Shown: in pieces, positions 7,773-13,685 of the stretch
Position numbering within the stretch: position 1 is the first letter of the stretch
Layout: the number at the start of each line of letters is the position of its first letter
Source: an uncultured Lachnospiraceae bacterium
Lineage (GTDB): Bacteria > Bacillota > Clostridia > Lachnospirales > Lachnospiraceae
Assembly: GCA_905193085.1 (NCBI GenBank)
Contig: CAJJNI010000047.1
Span: 1 to 13,782 of the forward strand
Reading direction: 5' to 3'
Length of the DNA stretch: 13,782 nucleotides
Translations under genes and position numbers: made by a program
The notes under the pieces: generated by a model
Databases searched by the model: none
Seen by the model: the letters and a program-made list of their open reading frames with translations, nothing else
What the model was told of the DNA's origin: nothing

Positions 7773-8624
7773 TTAAAATAAATCAGACATTTTGCGGTAA
7801 TCTCTGTCCGGATTTTTCTGTTCTGCCAAATCAACAATAATTTTTGCAGTCTCTATGTATGCCTGTTTTATTTTATTATCATTTAACGCTTCAAGGTGTT
7901 TTTTTACAGTCTTAATATCATTTCTTTCTACAGGTCCTGTCAGTGCCTCCTTACAGCCTTTATTGAAAATATTCTCTATATTTCCTTTTATGAGCGGCTC
8001 AATCATTTTCATTGCCTGTTCCTTTTCAAAGCCACATTCACAAAAAAGACTTACTGATGCATGAATAAGTGCAACAACATGGTTACTGCACATAGCTGCT
8101 GCCGCATGATATTTTGACTTGTCGCATGTATCAATAACATGTATCGTATGATTTAATGACTTAAAAAGCTTCTCAAGCGGAACAAGCGCCTCTTTCATGC
8201 CCTCCATTACAAGATGTGCAGAGCCTAAATTTATGTATGAACTGTATTTGTCCGCAAAAGCATATACCGGGTGAATTGATACAGCATAAGCTCCATATTT
8301 ACTTATATCATCAAACATTTCAGATGATAATACGCCGCTGAAATGGCACAGAATTTTTCCTGTAATATTATATTTCCTAATATCGTGATAAACTTCCTGT
8401 ATGTTATCATCAGGCACCGTAATAAAAATAATTTCGTTAGCCTCAACTAACCCGGCTATATTTTCAAATTTTTCCGTTCCTGTAAATTCTGCTGCCTCAA
8501 CCGTACTTTTGCTGCTTCTGCTGAAAAAACCTGTCACTTCCACTCTGGCTTTTGCACCATTTTCTTTTAAATATTTTCCTATACTTACTCCGACTTTTCC
8601 TGCACCGATTATTCCAATTTTCAT
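7773..8624 (-). CDS. Rossmann-like/DUF2520 oxidoreductase (PanG-type ketopantoate reductase candidate)
   Basis: This 283-residue cytoplasmic protein starts with a dinucleotide-binding fold: GIIGAGKVG (4-12) fits GxGxxG, and the strand ending in EIIFITVPDDNI (64-75) is typical of the family. The mid-section has CHFSGVLSS (93-101) and SIHPVYAF (116-123). The C-terminal helical DUF2520 domain has KYHAAAAMCSNH (171-182), a lysine and asparagine arrangement like that of ketopantoate and 6-phosphogluconate type reductases, and LTGPVERND (228-236). Some DUF2520 proteins, called PanG, reduce ketopantoate to pantoate in coenzyme A synthesis. That assignment is a candidate here, since no panB or panC gene is adjacent. 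A pyrroline-carboxylate reductase-like role is a less likely alternative. The start has AAGGAG 8 nt upstream. It appears to be a single-gene unit. Confidence 0.82.
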   Translation of the reverse strand: MKIGIIGAGKVGVSIGKYLKENGAKARVEVTGFFSRSSKSTVEAAEFTGTEKFENIAGLVEANEIIFITVPDDNIQEVYHDIRKYNITGKILCHFSGVLSSEMFDDISKYGAYAVSIHPVYAFADKYSSYINLGSAHLVMEGMKEALVPLEKLFKSLNHTIHVIDTCDKSKYHAAAAMCSNHVVALIHASVSLFCECGFEKEQAMKMIEPLIKGNIENIFNKGCKEALTGPVERNDIKTVKKHLEALNDNKIKQAYIETAKIIVDLAEQKNPDRDYRKMSDLF

Positions 8625-8651
8625 TTTAACTGCTCCTTTTTTTGTTCATAT

Positions 8652-8697
8652 ATATGCAGTCATTTAACATGAGACTTATTTGTTTTTAACTGCATAT
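8652..8697 (-). repeat. Spaced 9-bp inverted repeat in the oxidoreductase leader
   Basis: ATATGCAGT (8652-8660) and ACTGCATAT (8689-8697) are perfect inverted copies separated by 28 bases. They lie between the likely -10 box and the ribosome binding site of the oxidoreductase gene. They could form a leader stem or be two half-sites for a regulator. The sequence matches no riboswitch I recognise. Confidence 0.4.
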
Positions 8698-8719
8698 TTT
8701 GCATGACATAATCCACATT

Positions 8720-8754
8720 ATTATACTGTATTTTTATTTCTGATACTAGTATCA
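8720..8754 (-). promoter_or_regulatory. Candidate promoter with perfect 14-bp palindrome
   Basis: A perfect -10 TATAAT lies at 8725-8720 on the minus strand, about 100 bases before the oxidoreductase start. The -35 zone has no good hexamer. Instead it contains TGATACTAGTATCA (8741-8754), a perfect 14-bp palindrome. This suggests an activator-dependent or repressor-controlled promoter (inference). Confidence 0.45.
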
Positions 8755-8810
8755 TTTACATTTTGCCATAAAAGTAAAATAACAATCCCCAAACATGCGA
8801 TTATTGCACA

Positions 8811-8859
8811 AAAAATTTCCCACCCGAAATGAAACACACATTTTGAGTGAGAAATTTTT
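8811..8859 (-). terminator. Long hairpin, possible terminator downstream of the HPr-like gene
   Basis: AAAAATTTC (8811-8819) and GAAATTTTT (8851-8859) pair over 9 bp. Inside, CAC/GTG (8821-8823, 8847-8849) and AAATG/CATTT (8827-8831, 8839-8843) continue the stem around a 7-nt loop. Read on the minus strand, the stem ends in TTTTTTG, as at an intrinsic terminator. The outer stem is AT-rich, so strength is uncertain. Confidence 0.45.
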
Positions 8860-8884
8860 AATTAAATATTGATTTTCGCATATC

Positions 8885-8902
8885 GTGGGATTAACATCCC
8901 AC
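8885..8902 (+). repeat. Perfect 7-bp hairpin followed by TTTT on the plus strand
   Basis: GTGGGAT (8885-8891) and ATCCCAC (8896-8902) enclose a 4-nt loop, and TTTT follows on the plus strand. That would be terminator-like for plus-strand transcription, yet no plus-strand gene lies nearby. On the minus strand it is simply a second hairpin in the tail of the HPr-like transcript. Confidence 0.5.
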
Positions 8903-8922
8903 TTTTATGCTCATATCGGGGC

Positions 8923-8984
8923 GGGTCCCAAGGTCTTTCAACCACTTATGAGCAAAAGCTCATGTGTTTTAGACCTTTTGACCC
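8923..8984. repeat. Three-tier nested stem-loop after the HPr-like gene
   Basis: Nested arms pair from outside in: GGGTC/GACCC (8923-8927, 8980-8984), AAGGTCT/AGACCTT (8930-8936, 8971-8977), CAC/GTG (8943-8945, 8964-8966) and ATGAGC/GCTCAT (8948-8953, 8958-8963) with an AAAA loop. An alternative partner, GCTCAT at 8909-8914, could also pair with 8948-8953. No T-tract follows, so it is not a standard terminator. It starts 31 bases beyond the HPr-like stop. It may be an RNA structure or a dispersed palindromic repeat. Confidence 0.6.
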
Positions 8985-9015
8985 TGGCATCATTAAATTA
9001 GGGTTCTCTCTTATT

Positions 9016-9273
9016 TTACAGATTTTCTTCAAAAAAATCCTGTAGTATTTTGAAAGCTGCTTCATCGTCCTCGCCTTCTATGTCAACCTGAACCTGCATC
9101 CCCTGTCTGACGCCAAGTCCCATAAGTGCCATGAGCTTTGTAGCCTCGGCTTTTTTTCCATTTGCTGAAACGGTAATTTTTGATTTAAACTGTTTTGCAA
9201 TTTTAACAAGTTCACCTGCCGGACGGGCATGTATTCCTACTTCATCGGTAATTAAGTATACAAATGACTTCAT
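9016..9273 (-). CDS. HPr-like phosphocarrier with His15 but no Ser46
   Basis: This 85-residue protein has the size and fold pattern of HPr, which carries phosphate from enzyme I to sugar-specific EIIA proteins of the phosphotransferase system. The active-site segment GIHARPAG (13-20) places the phosphorylated histidine at His15, next to Arg17. The regulatory region usually reads KSIMGVMSLG with Ser46, the target of HPr kinase in Firmicutes. Here TKLMALMGLG (45-54) puts a lysine at position 46. The protein can thus probably pass phosphate but not be serine-phosphorylated for CcpA-type catabolite control (inference). The start has AGAGGAG 7 nt upstream. It lies 68 nt after bioA on the same strand, and read-through from the biotin operon is possible. 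The gene could be the main ptsH or a specialised paralogue. Confidence 0.88.
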   Translation of the reverse strand: MKSFVYLITDEVGIHARPAGELVKIAKQFKSKITVSANGKKAEATKLMALMGLGVRQGMQVQVDIEGEDDEAAFKILQDFFEENL

Positions 9274-9341
9274 AATATGCTCCTCTTTTTTTATGATAAT
9301 AAAAGCATTTACATATTTTTGCCATTTTATACACCAAATTA

Positions 9342-10706
9342 TTATTTCAGGCTGTCACATACTTCTTTTATACAGTCAGCGCATATATCTACAGCTTTAT
9401 CTATCTCATCTTTGTTGATTATGAGAGGCGGATTAAAGTATATGACATCACCGAGCGGTCTTAAGAGCAGTCCGCGCTTTAAAGCTTTTTGATAAATCTG
9501 ATAACCCGTTCTTAATTTTGAGTCATAACTTGCTTTTGTTTTTGCATCGGGAGTTACTTCCATAGCATTTATTAATCCGATATGCCTTATCTCACCGATA
9601 TTATCAGAACCGCCAAGCTTTTCATTTAATTTCTGATTCAGATAAACAGAAGTTTCTGCCGCATTTTCCAATATATTATCTTCTCTTAATATTTTCTGGA
9701 CTGCAAGGGCAGCACTGCAGCCAAGAGGATTTCCACTGTATGTATGGCTGTGCATAAATGCTTTTCCTTCACTGTATTCAGCATAGAAAGCATTATATAT
9801 TTCATCTGTAGTGATTGTAATTGCCATTGGAATGTAGCCGCCTGTCAATCCCTTTGAAATACACATTATATCAGGACTTACACCGGCATAATCAAACGCA
9901 AACATTTTTCCGGTTCTTCCAAAACCTGTTGCAATTTCATCAGCAATTAAAAGTACACCGTAATCATCACATAATTTTCTGAGTTTTTTCAGATAAAGCG
10001 GCGGGTATATTCTCATTCCGGCACTTCCCTGCAAAAGTGGTTCTACAATCATAGCAGCAGTTTCACTTCCATGTTTTTCAAACATATCTTCTGCTGCTTT
10101 GAAACACTCACAGTTACAGTTATCACGATTTTTACCATATGGACATCTGTAACAGTCAGGAGCGTCAATATGCAATGTATCCATAAGCATAGGCTCATAA
10201 ATTTTTGCATACAAATCTAGACTTCCGACAGACAATGCACCTATTGTCTCTCCATGATAACCGTCTGTAAAACACATAAATTTCCTGCGTTTTGTATTTC
10301 CTGTCTGATACTGATACTGAAAAGCCATCTTGAGCGCACATTCAATTGCCGCAGAACCGTTATCGGAAAAATTAAATTTTGTAAGTCCTTTTGGAATAAT
10401 TTCTATTAACTGTTCGCAAAGTTTAATCGCCGGCTCATGTGTAAAATTTGCAAATATAACATGCTCAAGTTTATCTAGCTGCTCTTTCATTGCCTGATTT
10501 ATTTTCTCATTACAGTGCCCGAGAAGATTACACCACCATGATGAAACAATGTCTATGTATTTTTTTCCTTCCTTATCATAAAGATAAACACCCTTGCCAC
10601 GCTCTATTACTATAGGTTTAAGTGTTTCATAGTCTTTCATCTGAGAGCATGGGTGCCAGATATATTTAAGGTCCTTCTCTACGAGCTTCTCAATTTCCTC
10701 TGTCAT
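9342..10706 (-). CDS. bioA: Adenosylmethionine-8-amino-7-oxononanoate aminotransferase (DAPA synthase)
   Basis: This 454-residue class III PLP aminotransferase converts 8-amino-7-oxononanoate to 7,8-diaminononanoate in biotin synthesis, usually with S-adenosylmethionine as amino donor. Seen are the BioA-type N-terminus (YIWHPCSQM, 15-23), SSWWCNLLGH (55-64), DNGSAAIECALKMA (115-128), the cofactor-binding ADEIATGFGRTG (255-266), the PLP lysine in SKGLTGG (Lys285) and the C-terminal RGLLLRPLGDVIYFNPPL. A cysteine-rich insert lies at 185-201 (CxxC, then CxCxC), like the CYRCP segment of some Gram-positive class III aminotransferases; its purpose is unknown. Lysine instead of S-adenosylmethionine as donor cannot be excluded. 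The start has AGAGG 6 nt upstream. It is the third gene of the bioY-bioD-bioA operon, 124 nt after bioD. Confidence 0.94.
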   Translation of the reverse strand: MTEEIEKLVEKDLKYIWHPCSQMKDYETLKPIVIERGKGVYLYDKEGKKYIDIVSSWWCNLLGHCNEKINQAMKEQLDKLEHVIFANFTHEPAIKLCEQLIEIIPKGLTKFNFSDNGSAAIECALKMAFQYQYQTGNTKRRKFMCFTDGYHGETIGALSVGSLDLYAKIYEPMLMDTLHIDAPDCYRCPYGKNRDNCNCECFKAAEDMFEKHGSETAAMIVEPLLQGSAGMRIYPPLYLKKLRKLCDDYGVLLIADEIATGFGRTGKMFAFDYAGVSPDIMCISKGLTGGYIPMAITITTDEIYNAFYAEYSEGKAFMHSHTYSGNPLGCSAALAVQKILREDNILENAAETSVYLNQKLNEKLGGSDNIGEIRHIGLINAMEVTPDAKTKASYDSKLRTGYQIYQKALKRGLLLRPLGDVIYFNPPLIINKDEIDKAVDICADCIKEVCDSLK

Positions 10707-10773
10707 TTTTTTCCTCTACTTTCCCTATCAATATTACTTGTATTGCTATATCATTTCAAATTTTCCTGTATCT

Positions 10774-10835
10774 TATGATGTTTAGTTCAAAAGCCCCCAA
10801 TTACGAGCTTCGTGCTTCTGACCACCCGCATCATA
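10774..10835 (-). repeat. Three-tier nested stem-loop between bioD and bioA
   Basis: Read on the minus strand, TATGATG/CATCATA (7 bp, outer), TCAGAAGC/GCTTTTGA (8 bp with one G-U pair) and ACGA/TCGT with a 3-nt loop nest inside one another. The outer stem begins in the bioD stop codon, so terminating ribosomes would meet it. It could set the amount of bioA made relative to bioY and bioD, protect an mRNA end, or be a dispersed repeat. Its plus-strand end (TGACCACCCGCATCAT) resembles that of the element at 8923-8984. Confidence 0.55.
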
Positions 10836-11502
10836 TTATTTTTTTAATATCTATATCAATGTCTGTGTCACCTGATTTAACAAGTGCCAGTATGTCAAGC
10901 CCGGTCTTATACTTTATCATCTTTATGTTATCTTCATGCATTATGTCACCTTTGATATAGTTATTTAAAATTATGCCTTGAATATCCATACCTTTTTGCT
11001 GCATGTAATATACGGTAAGCACAACACTGTTAATTGTTCCAAGTCCTGCATCTGCTACTATTATAGAAGGTAATTGAAGTTCTTTAACAATGTCTTCGAG
11101 CCAGATTTCCCTCTCATCAAAACATATCGGACATAAAATGCCGCCACTGCCTTCCATAACTATAGTGTCATATTTTTCAGCAAGTCTGTCATATCCGTCT
11201 TTTACAACTTCTAAATCAACAGGGTTTCCCTCTATTCTTGATGCAAGATGCGGTGAAACTGCCCTTTCATAAATATACGGACACATGCTTTCTACCGGCT
11301 GATTTATCCCTGATATATCCTTAACATATTTTGCGTCCAATGGAATGAGTTTTCCATCAGAATCATAACTGTTACCGCTCACAGCAGCTTTATAATAAGC
11401 TGCATTTCTTCCCTGTTCATTTAGCTTCTTTACAATCAGCGCTGTCACATAAGTTTTTCCTATATCAGTTCCTGTTCCCGTTATAAATATACCTTTTCCC
11501 AT
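10831..11502 (-). CDS. bioD: Dethiobiotin synthetase
   Basis: This 223-residue cytoplasmic enzyme closes the ureido ring of dethiobiotin from 7,8-diaminononanoate, CO2 and ATP. The N-terminal P-loop GTGTDIGKT (9-17) is the family signature. Lys38 in YYKAA matches the conserved active-site lysine. MEGSGG (116-121) corresponds to the usual EGAGG, with Ser for Ala. NN (180-181) near the base-binding loop is also typical. Length fits the family (about 220-240). The start has AAAAGGAG 6 nt upstream, which overlaps the stop of bioY, and the genes are 12 nt apart. The C-terminus ends in the acidic DIDIDIKKII. Confidence 0.94.
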   Translation of the reverse strand: MGKGIFITGTGTDIGKTYVTALIVKKLNEQGRNAAYYKAAVSGNSYDSDGKLIPLDAKYVKDISGINQPVESMCPYIYERAVSPHLASRIEGNPVDLEVVKDGYDRLAEKYDTIVMEGSGGILCPICFDEREIWLEDIVKELQLPSIIVADAGLGTINSVVLTVYYMQQKGMDIQGIILNNYIKGDIMHEDNIKMIKYKTGLDILALVKSGDTDIDIDIKKII

Positions 11503-11514
11503 TGCTTTCTCCTT

Positions 11515-12090
11515 TTAATTCCACATATTCCTAAATACAGGACGCACTCTTTTTGTAAAAAATGCTGCAAAAATACAAAGCAGAATATCTCCCGGGACAG
11601 CAAGTATGAAACAGTATAAAATAAGCGGCCACAAAGCGATAGGACTTCCAATTACAAAATTACATATTATGTAATAATATATCATTCCGACGCCATACAC
11701 GATAAAAAGTCCTGTAAAATTGGCTATAAGAATATTCTTTAAAGTAAATGAGCGGCTTTTTTCCACCATTCTTCCGGTAACATATGAAGCAATCATAAAA
11801 CCGATAATATATCCGAAACTTGGTTTTAAAATATACCAGAAACCGCCGCCCTCACTGAATATAGGAAGACCGATAAGTCCAAGCAGAATATATATTCCAA
11901 CACTTAAGGCACCCGCCTTTGAACCAAGCAGCAGTCCTGCAAGCATAGTAAAAAGAAACTGCAGTGTAAACGGTACTACAGGAATTGGAACTTTTATAAA
12001 AGCTCCGACAGCAATCATTGCTGTAAATAATGCACAGCAGGTTATTTCCTTAGTTGAAAACCTGGCTTTTGTAACATTTTTTGCATTCAT
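11515..12090 (-). CDS. bioY: Biotin ECF transporter substrate-binding component BioY
   Basis: This 191-residue membrane protein is the S-component that binds biotin and works with the shared EcfA-EcfA'-EcfT energy module, which is not in this window. It has about six hydrophobic segments (15-35, 40-58, 60-76, 90-108, 117-139, 152-177). Family motifs are AVGAFIKVPIPVVPFTLQ (27-44), the GLIGLPIFSEGGG loop (71-83) and KPSFGYIIGF (89-98). The ATG at 12090 is chosen because GGAG lies 10 nt before it and the length fits BioY. Longer in-frame starts up to 12210 would run through the promoter and into the operator. First gene of the biotin operon, under BirA control. Confidence 0.93.
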   Translation of the reverse strand: MNAKNVTKARFSTKEITCCALFTAMIAVGAFIKVPIPVVPFTLQFLFTMLAGLLLGSKAGALSVGIYILLGLIGLPIFSEGGGFWYILKPSFGYIIGFMIASYVTGRMVEKSRSFTLKNILIANFTGLFIVYGVGMIYYYIICNFVIGSPIALWPLILYCFILAVPGDILLCIFAAFFTKRVRPVFRNMWN

Positions 12091-12177
12091 CAGTAATTTT
12101 CTCCAATCTTTTGCCTGTTTTGATTTTTCACATAACATTACTATAAAAATATCTGTACAAATATAATCACGAGTTAA

Positions 12178-12206
12178 ATTATAAATATAAAAAAGAGCTA
12201 TGTCAA
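12178..12206 (-). promoter_or_regulatory. Consensus promoter of the biotin operon
   Basis: On the minus strand TTGACA (12206-12201) and TATAAT (12183-12178) are both perfect consensus hexamers with a 17-base spacer. The -35 box is part of one arm of the BirA operator, so BirA binding should directly exclude RNA polymerase. The bioY ATG lies about 80 nt downstream of the start point. Confidence 0.85.
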
Positions 12207-12235
12207 CCATTAATTTAATTCAGGTTGACATAGCT
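12196..12235. promoter_or_regulatory. BirA operator (biotin box)
   Basis: AGCTATGTCAACC (12196-12208) and GGTTGACATAGCT (12223-12235) are perfect 13-bp inverted copies separated by 14 bases. The inner arms, GTCAACC and GGTTGAC, match the Firmicutes BirA site type (TGTTAACC, spacer, GGTTAACA). With biotin plentiful, BirA bound to biotinyl-AMP is expected to sit here as a dimer and shut off bioY, bioD and bioA. This implies a BirA with a DNA-binding domain elsewhere in the genome. Confidence 0.88.
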
Positions 12236-12274
12236 GTTGATTTATTATTTTTTCTGACGGCAAACTTCAAAACC

Positions 12275-12294
12275 ATGCAAAATATGATTTGCAT
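12275..12294 (-). terminator. Weak hairpin after the MATE gene
   Basis: ATGCAAA (12275-12281) and TTTGCAT (12288-12294) are perfect 7-bp inverted copies around a 6-nt loop, 18 bases beyond the MATE stop. On the minus strand GGTTTTG follows. The stem is short and AT-rich, so this is only a plausible terminator between the MATE gene and the biotin promoter. Confidence 0.4.
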
Positions 12295-12312
12295 AACAAC
12301 TATTTTATAACA

Positions 12313-13668
12313 TTAATTTTTCGCACTCTGTTTAAAATATTTCTTATATGCTACCAAAAACAGCACTACTGCAAGTGCAGCCGCAATATAATCAGTACAT
12401 GGCTGGGTCATTGCAAGATGTTTTGGCGTATTGTTTACTACACTTATAGTAAGAAGAATTGGGAAATATATTATTCCCTGACGGCTCACTGACAATATGA
12501 GTGACGGAATAGCTGCTCCCATTGACTGTATCGCATTCATGAATACAAACAATATTCCAAGAATAGGTCCTGACATGATATATATTCTTGAAAATTCAAA
12601 TGCATAGCCGAATGCTTCATCATTATCGAGGAAAGCCCTCGCAAGCGGAGCTGCCCCGATATAACATATTGCTGTCATAACACAGCTTAGTGCAAATGCA
12701 AATACGGTTGAAAACAGAAGAACTGATTTATACCGCTGTCTGTTTCCTGCGCCAAAACAATAACCAAGAAGCGGCTGTATACCTGTTCCGACACCGATAA
12801 GAAGCATGACTGCAATCATATTTACTTTCATTGCAACGCCAAGTCCGGCAAGCTGTAAATCTCCATGTTTTGCCATGAATGAATTTATTACGATATTTGA
12901 AACACTCATTAAAATACTGTTCAATGATGCGGGTATACCGATTGCAAATACACCGCCTATTATTCTTTTTTCAAATGAATAATCAGAAAGCTTAATTGAA
13001 AGCATTGATTTCTTAGATGATAAATGTACTGCATAAAAACACGCTGAAAAAACATTTCCAAGTACGGTTGCGATTGCAGCTCCTGCCACATTCCATTTAA
13101 ATCCCAAAATCATAACAGGGTCTAGCACGATATTTATAAGATTACCGATTATCATGCCAAGCATTGCAATATTTGCCTGGCCTTCTGAACGGATAATATT
13201 ACTGAATGCATTGCTTATTATAAGAAACGGAATACCAAAAGCAACTATTGCAAGATACTGCACTGCATAATCTATAGTTGCATCACTTGCGCCAATAGCA
13301 CGACATATCGGCACTCTGAAAATCAAAATAAATATAAGTGCGATAACACCAATCGTTGAACTTGTCCAGAAACAAAACGATGATGTCTTCTTCGCAATTT
13401 CATTTTTGCCCTCACCGAGCATTCTGCTAATAAGTGAAGTTCCGCCGATTCCAAACAGCATACCAATTGCCATGAACAGTAAAAACGCCGGTGTTGCAAC
13501 TGAAACTGCCGCTACCATAAGTGCATTTTTTGTCTGTCCGATGAAAAATGTATCTGCCAGATTATAAACAAGCACCATAAGCATACTTATAACAGATGGC
13601 AGAACATTATAAAGAACCGCTTTTGGAACCGGGGCATCTCTGAATATTTTCTGTGTTTTATCTTCCAT
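12313..13668 (-). CDS. MATE family multidrug/cation antiporter
   Basis: This 451-residue membrane protein has the usual MATE length and about 12 hydrophobic segments. It probably exports organic cations or drugs in exchange for sodium ions or protons. Recognisable motifs are LVYNLADTFFIGQ (33-45) in the first helix and the central signature IIRSEGQANIAMLGMIIGN to LDPVMILGF (158-190), then NVAGAAIAT (193-201). The second half repeats the first (GVAMKVNMIAVMLLIGVGTGIQPLLGY and so on), as expected. The start has GGAGAG about 5 nt upstream. The gene ends 78 bases before the far arm of the biotin operator, but a function linked to biotin is not indicated. The substrate is unknown. Confidence 0.92.
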   Translation of the reverse strand: MEDKTQKIFRDAPVPKAVLYNVLPSVISMLMVLVYNLADTFFIGQTKNALMVAAVSVATPAFLLFMAIGMLFGIGGTSLISRMLGEGKNEIAKKTSSFCFWTSSTIGVIALIFILIFRVPICRAIGASDATIDYAVQYLAIVAFGIPFLIISNAFSNIIRSEGQANIAMLGMIIGNLINIVLDPVMILGFKWNVAGAAIATVLGNVFSACFYAVHLSSKKSMLSIKLSDYSFEKRIIGGVFAIGIPASLNSILMSVSNIVINSFMAKHGDLQLAGLGVAMKVNMIAVMLLIGVGTGIQPLLGYCFGAGNRQRYKSVLLFSTVFAFALSCVMTAICYIGAAPLARAFLDNDEAFGYAFEFSRIYIMSGPILGILFVFMNAIQSMGAAIPSLILSVSRQGIIYFPILLTISVVNNTPKHLAMTQPCTDYIAAALAVVLFLVAYKKYFKQSAKN

Positions 13669-13685
13669 ATTTACTCTCCATTCTT

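Larger units (their letters stand above)
8625..9015. other. 391-base intergenic stretch rich in inverted repeats
   Basis: No convincing reading frame was found between the oxidoreductase start and the HPr-like stop. The stretch holds, in order, a spaced 9-bp inverted repeat, a -10-like box with a perfect 14-bp palindrome, and three hairpins in tandem. These are listed separately. Confidence 0.7.

Noticed and set aside
8923..8984. Insertion sequence or MITE with target-site duplication
   Set aside because: Palindromic arms are clear, but no flanking direct repeat or transposase was found; kept as a structured element only.
8625..9015. Known riboswitch or T-box leader
   Set aside because: Hairpins are present but I could match none of the conserved cores I know, such as a T-box sequence, TPP, cobalamin, FMN or c-di-GMP motifs.
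12091..12210. N-terminal extension of BioY by 40 residues
   Set aside because: The extension would begin inside the BirA operator and pass through the promoter; the ATG at 12090 has a Shine-Dalgarno site and gives normal BioY length.
12223..12260. Plus-strand promoter from the other half of the BirA box
   Set aside because: TTGACA is present at 12226-12231 by symmetry, but no -10 box follows at proper spacing and no plus-strand gene lies downstream.
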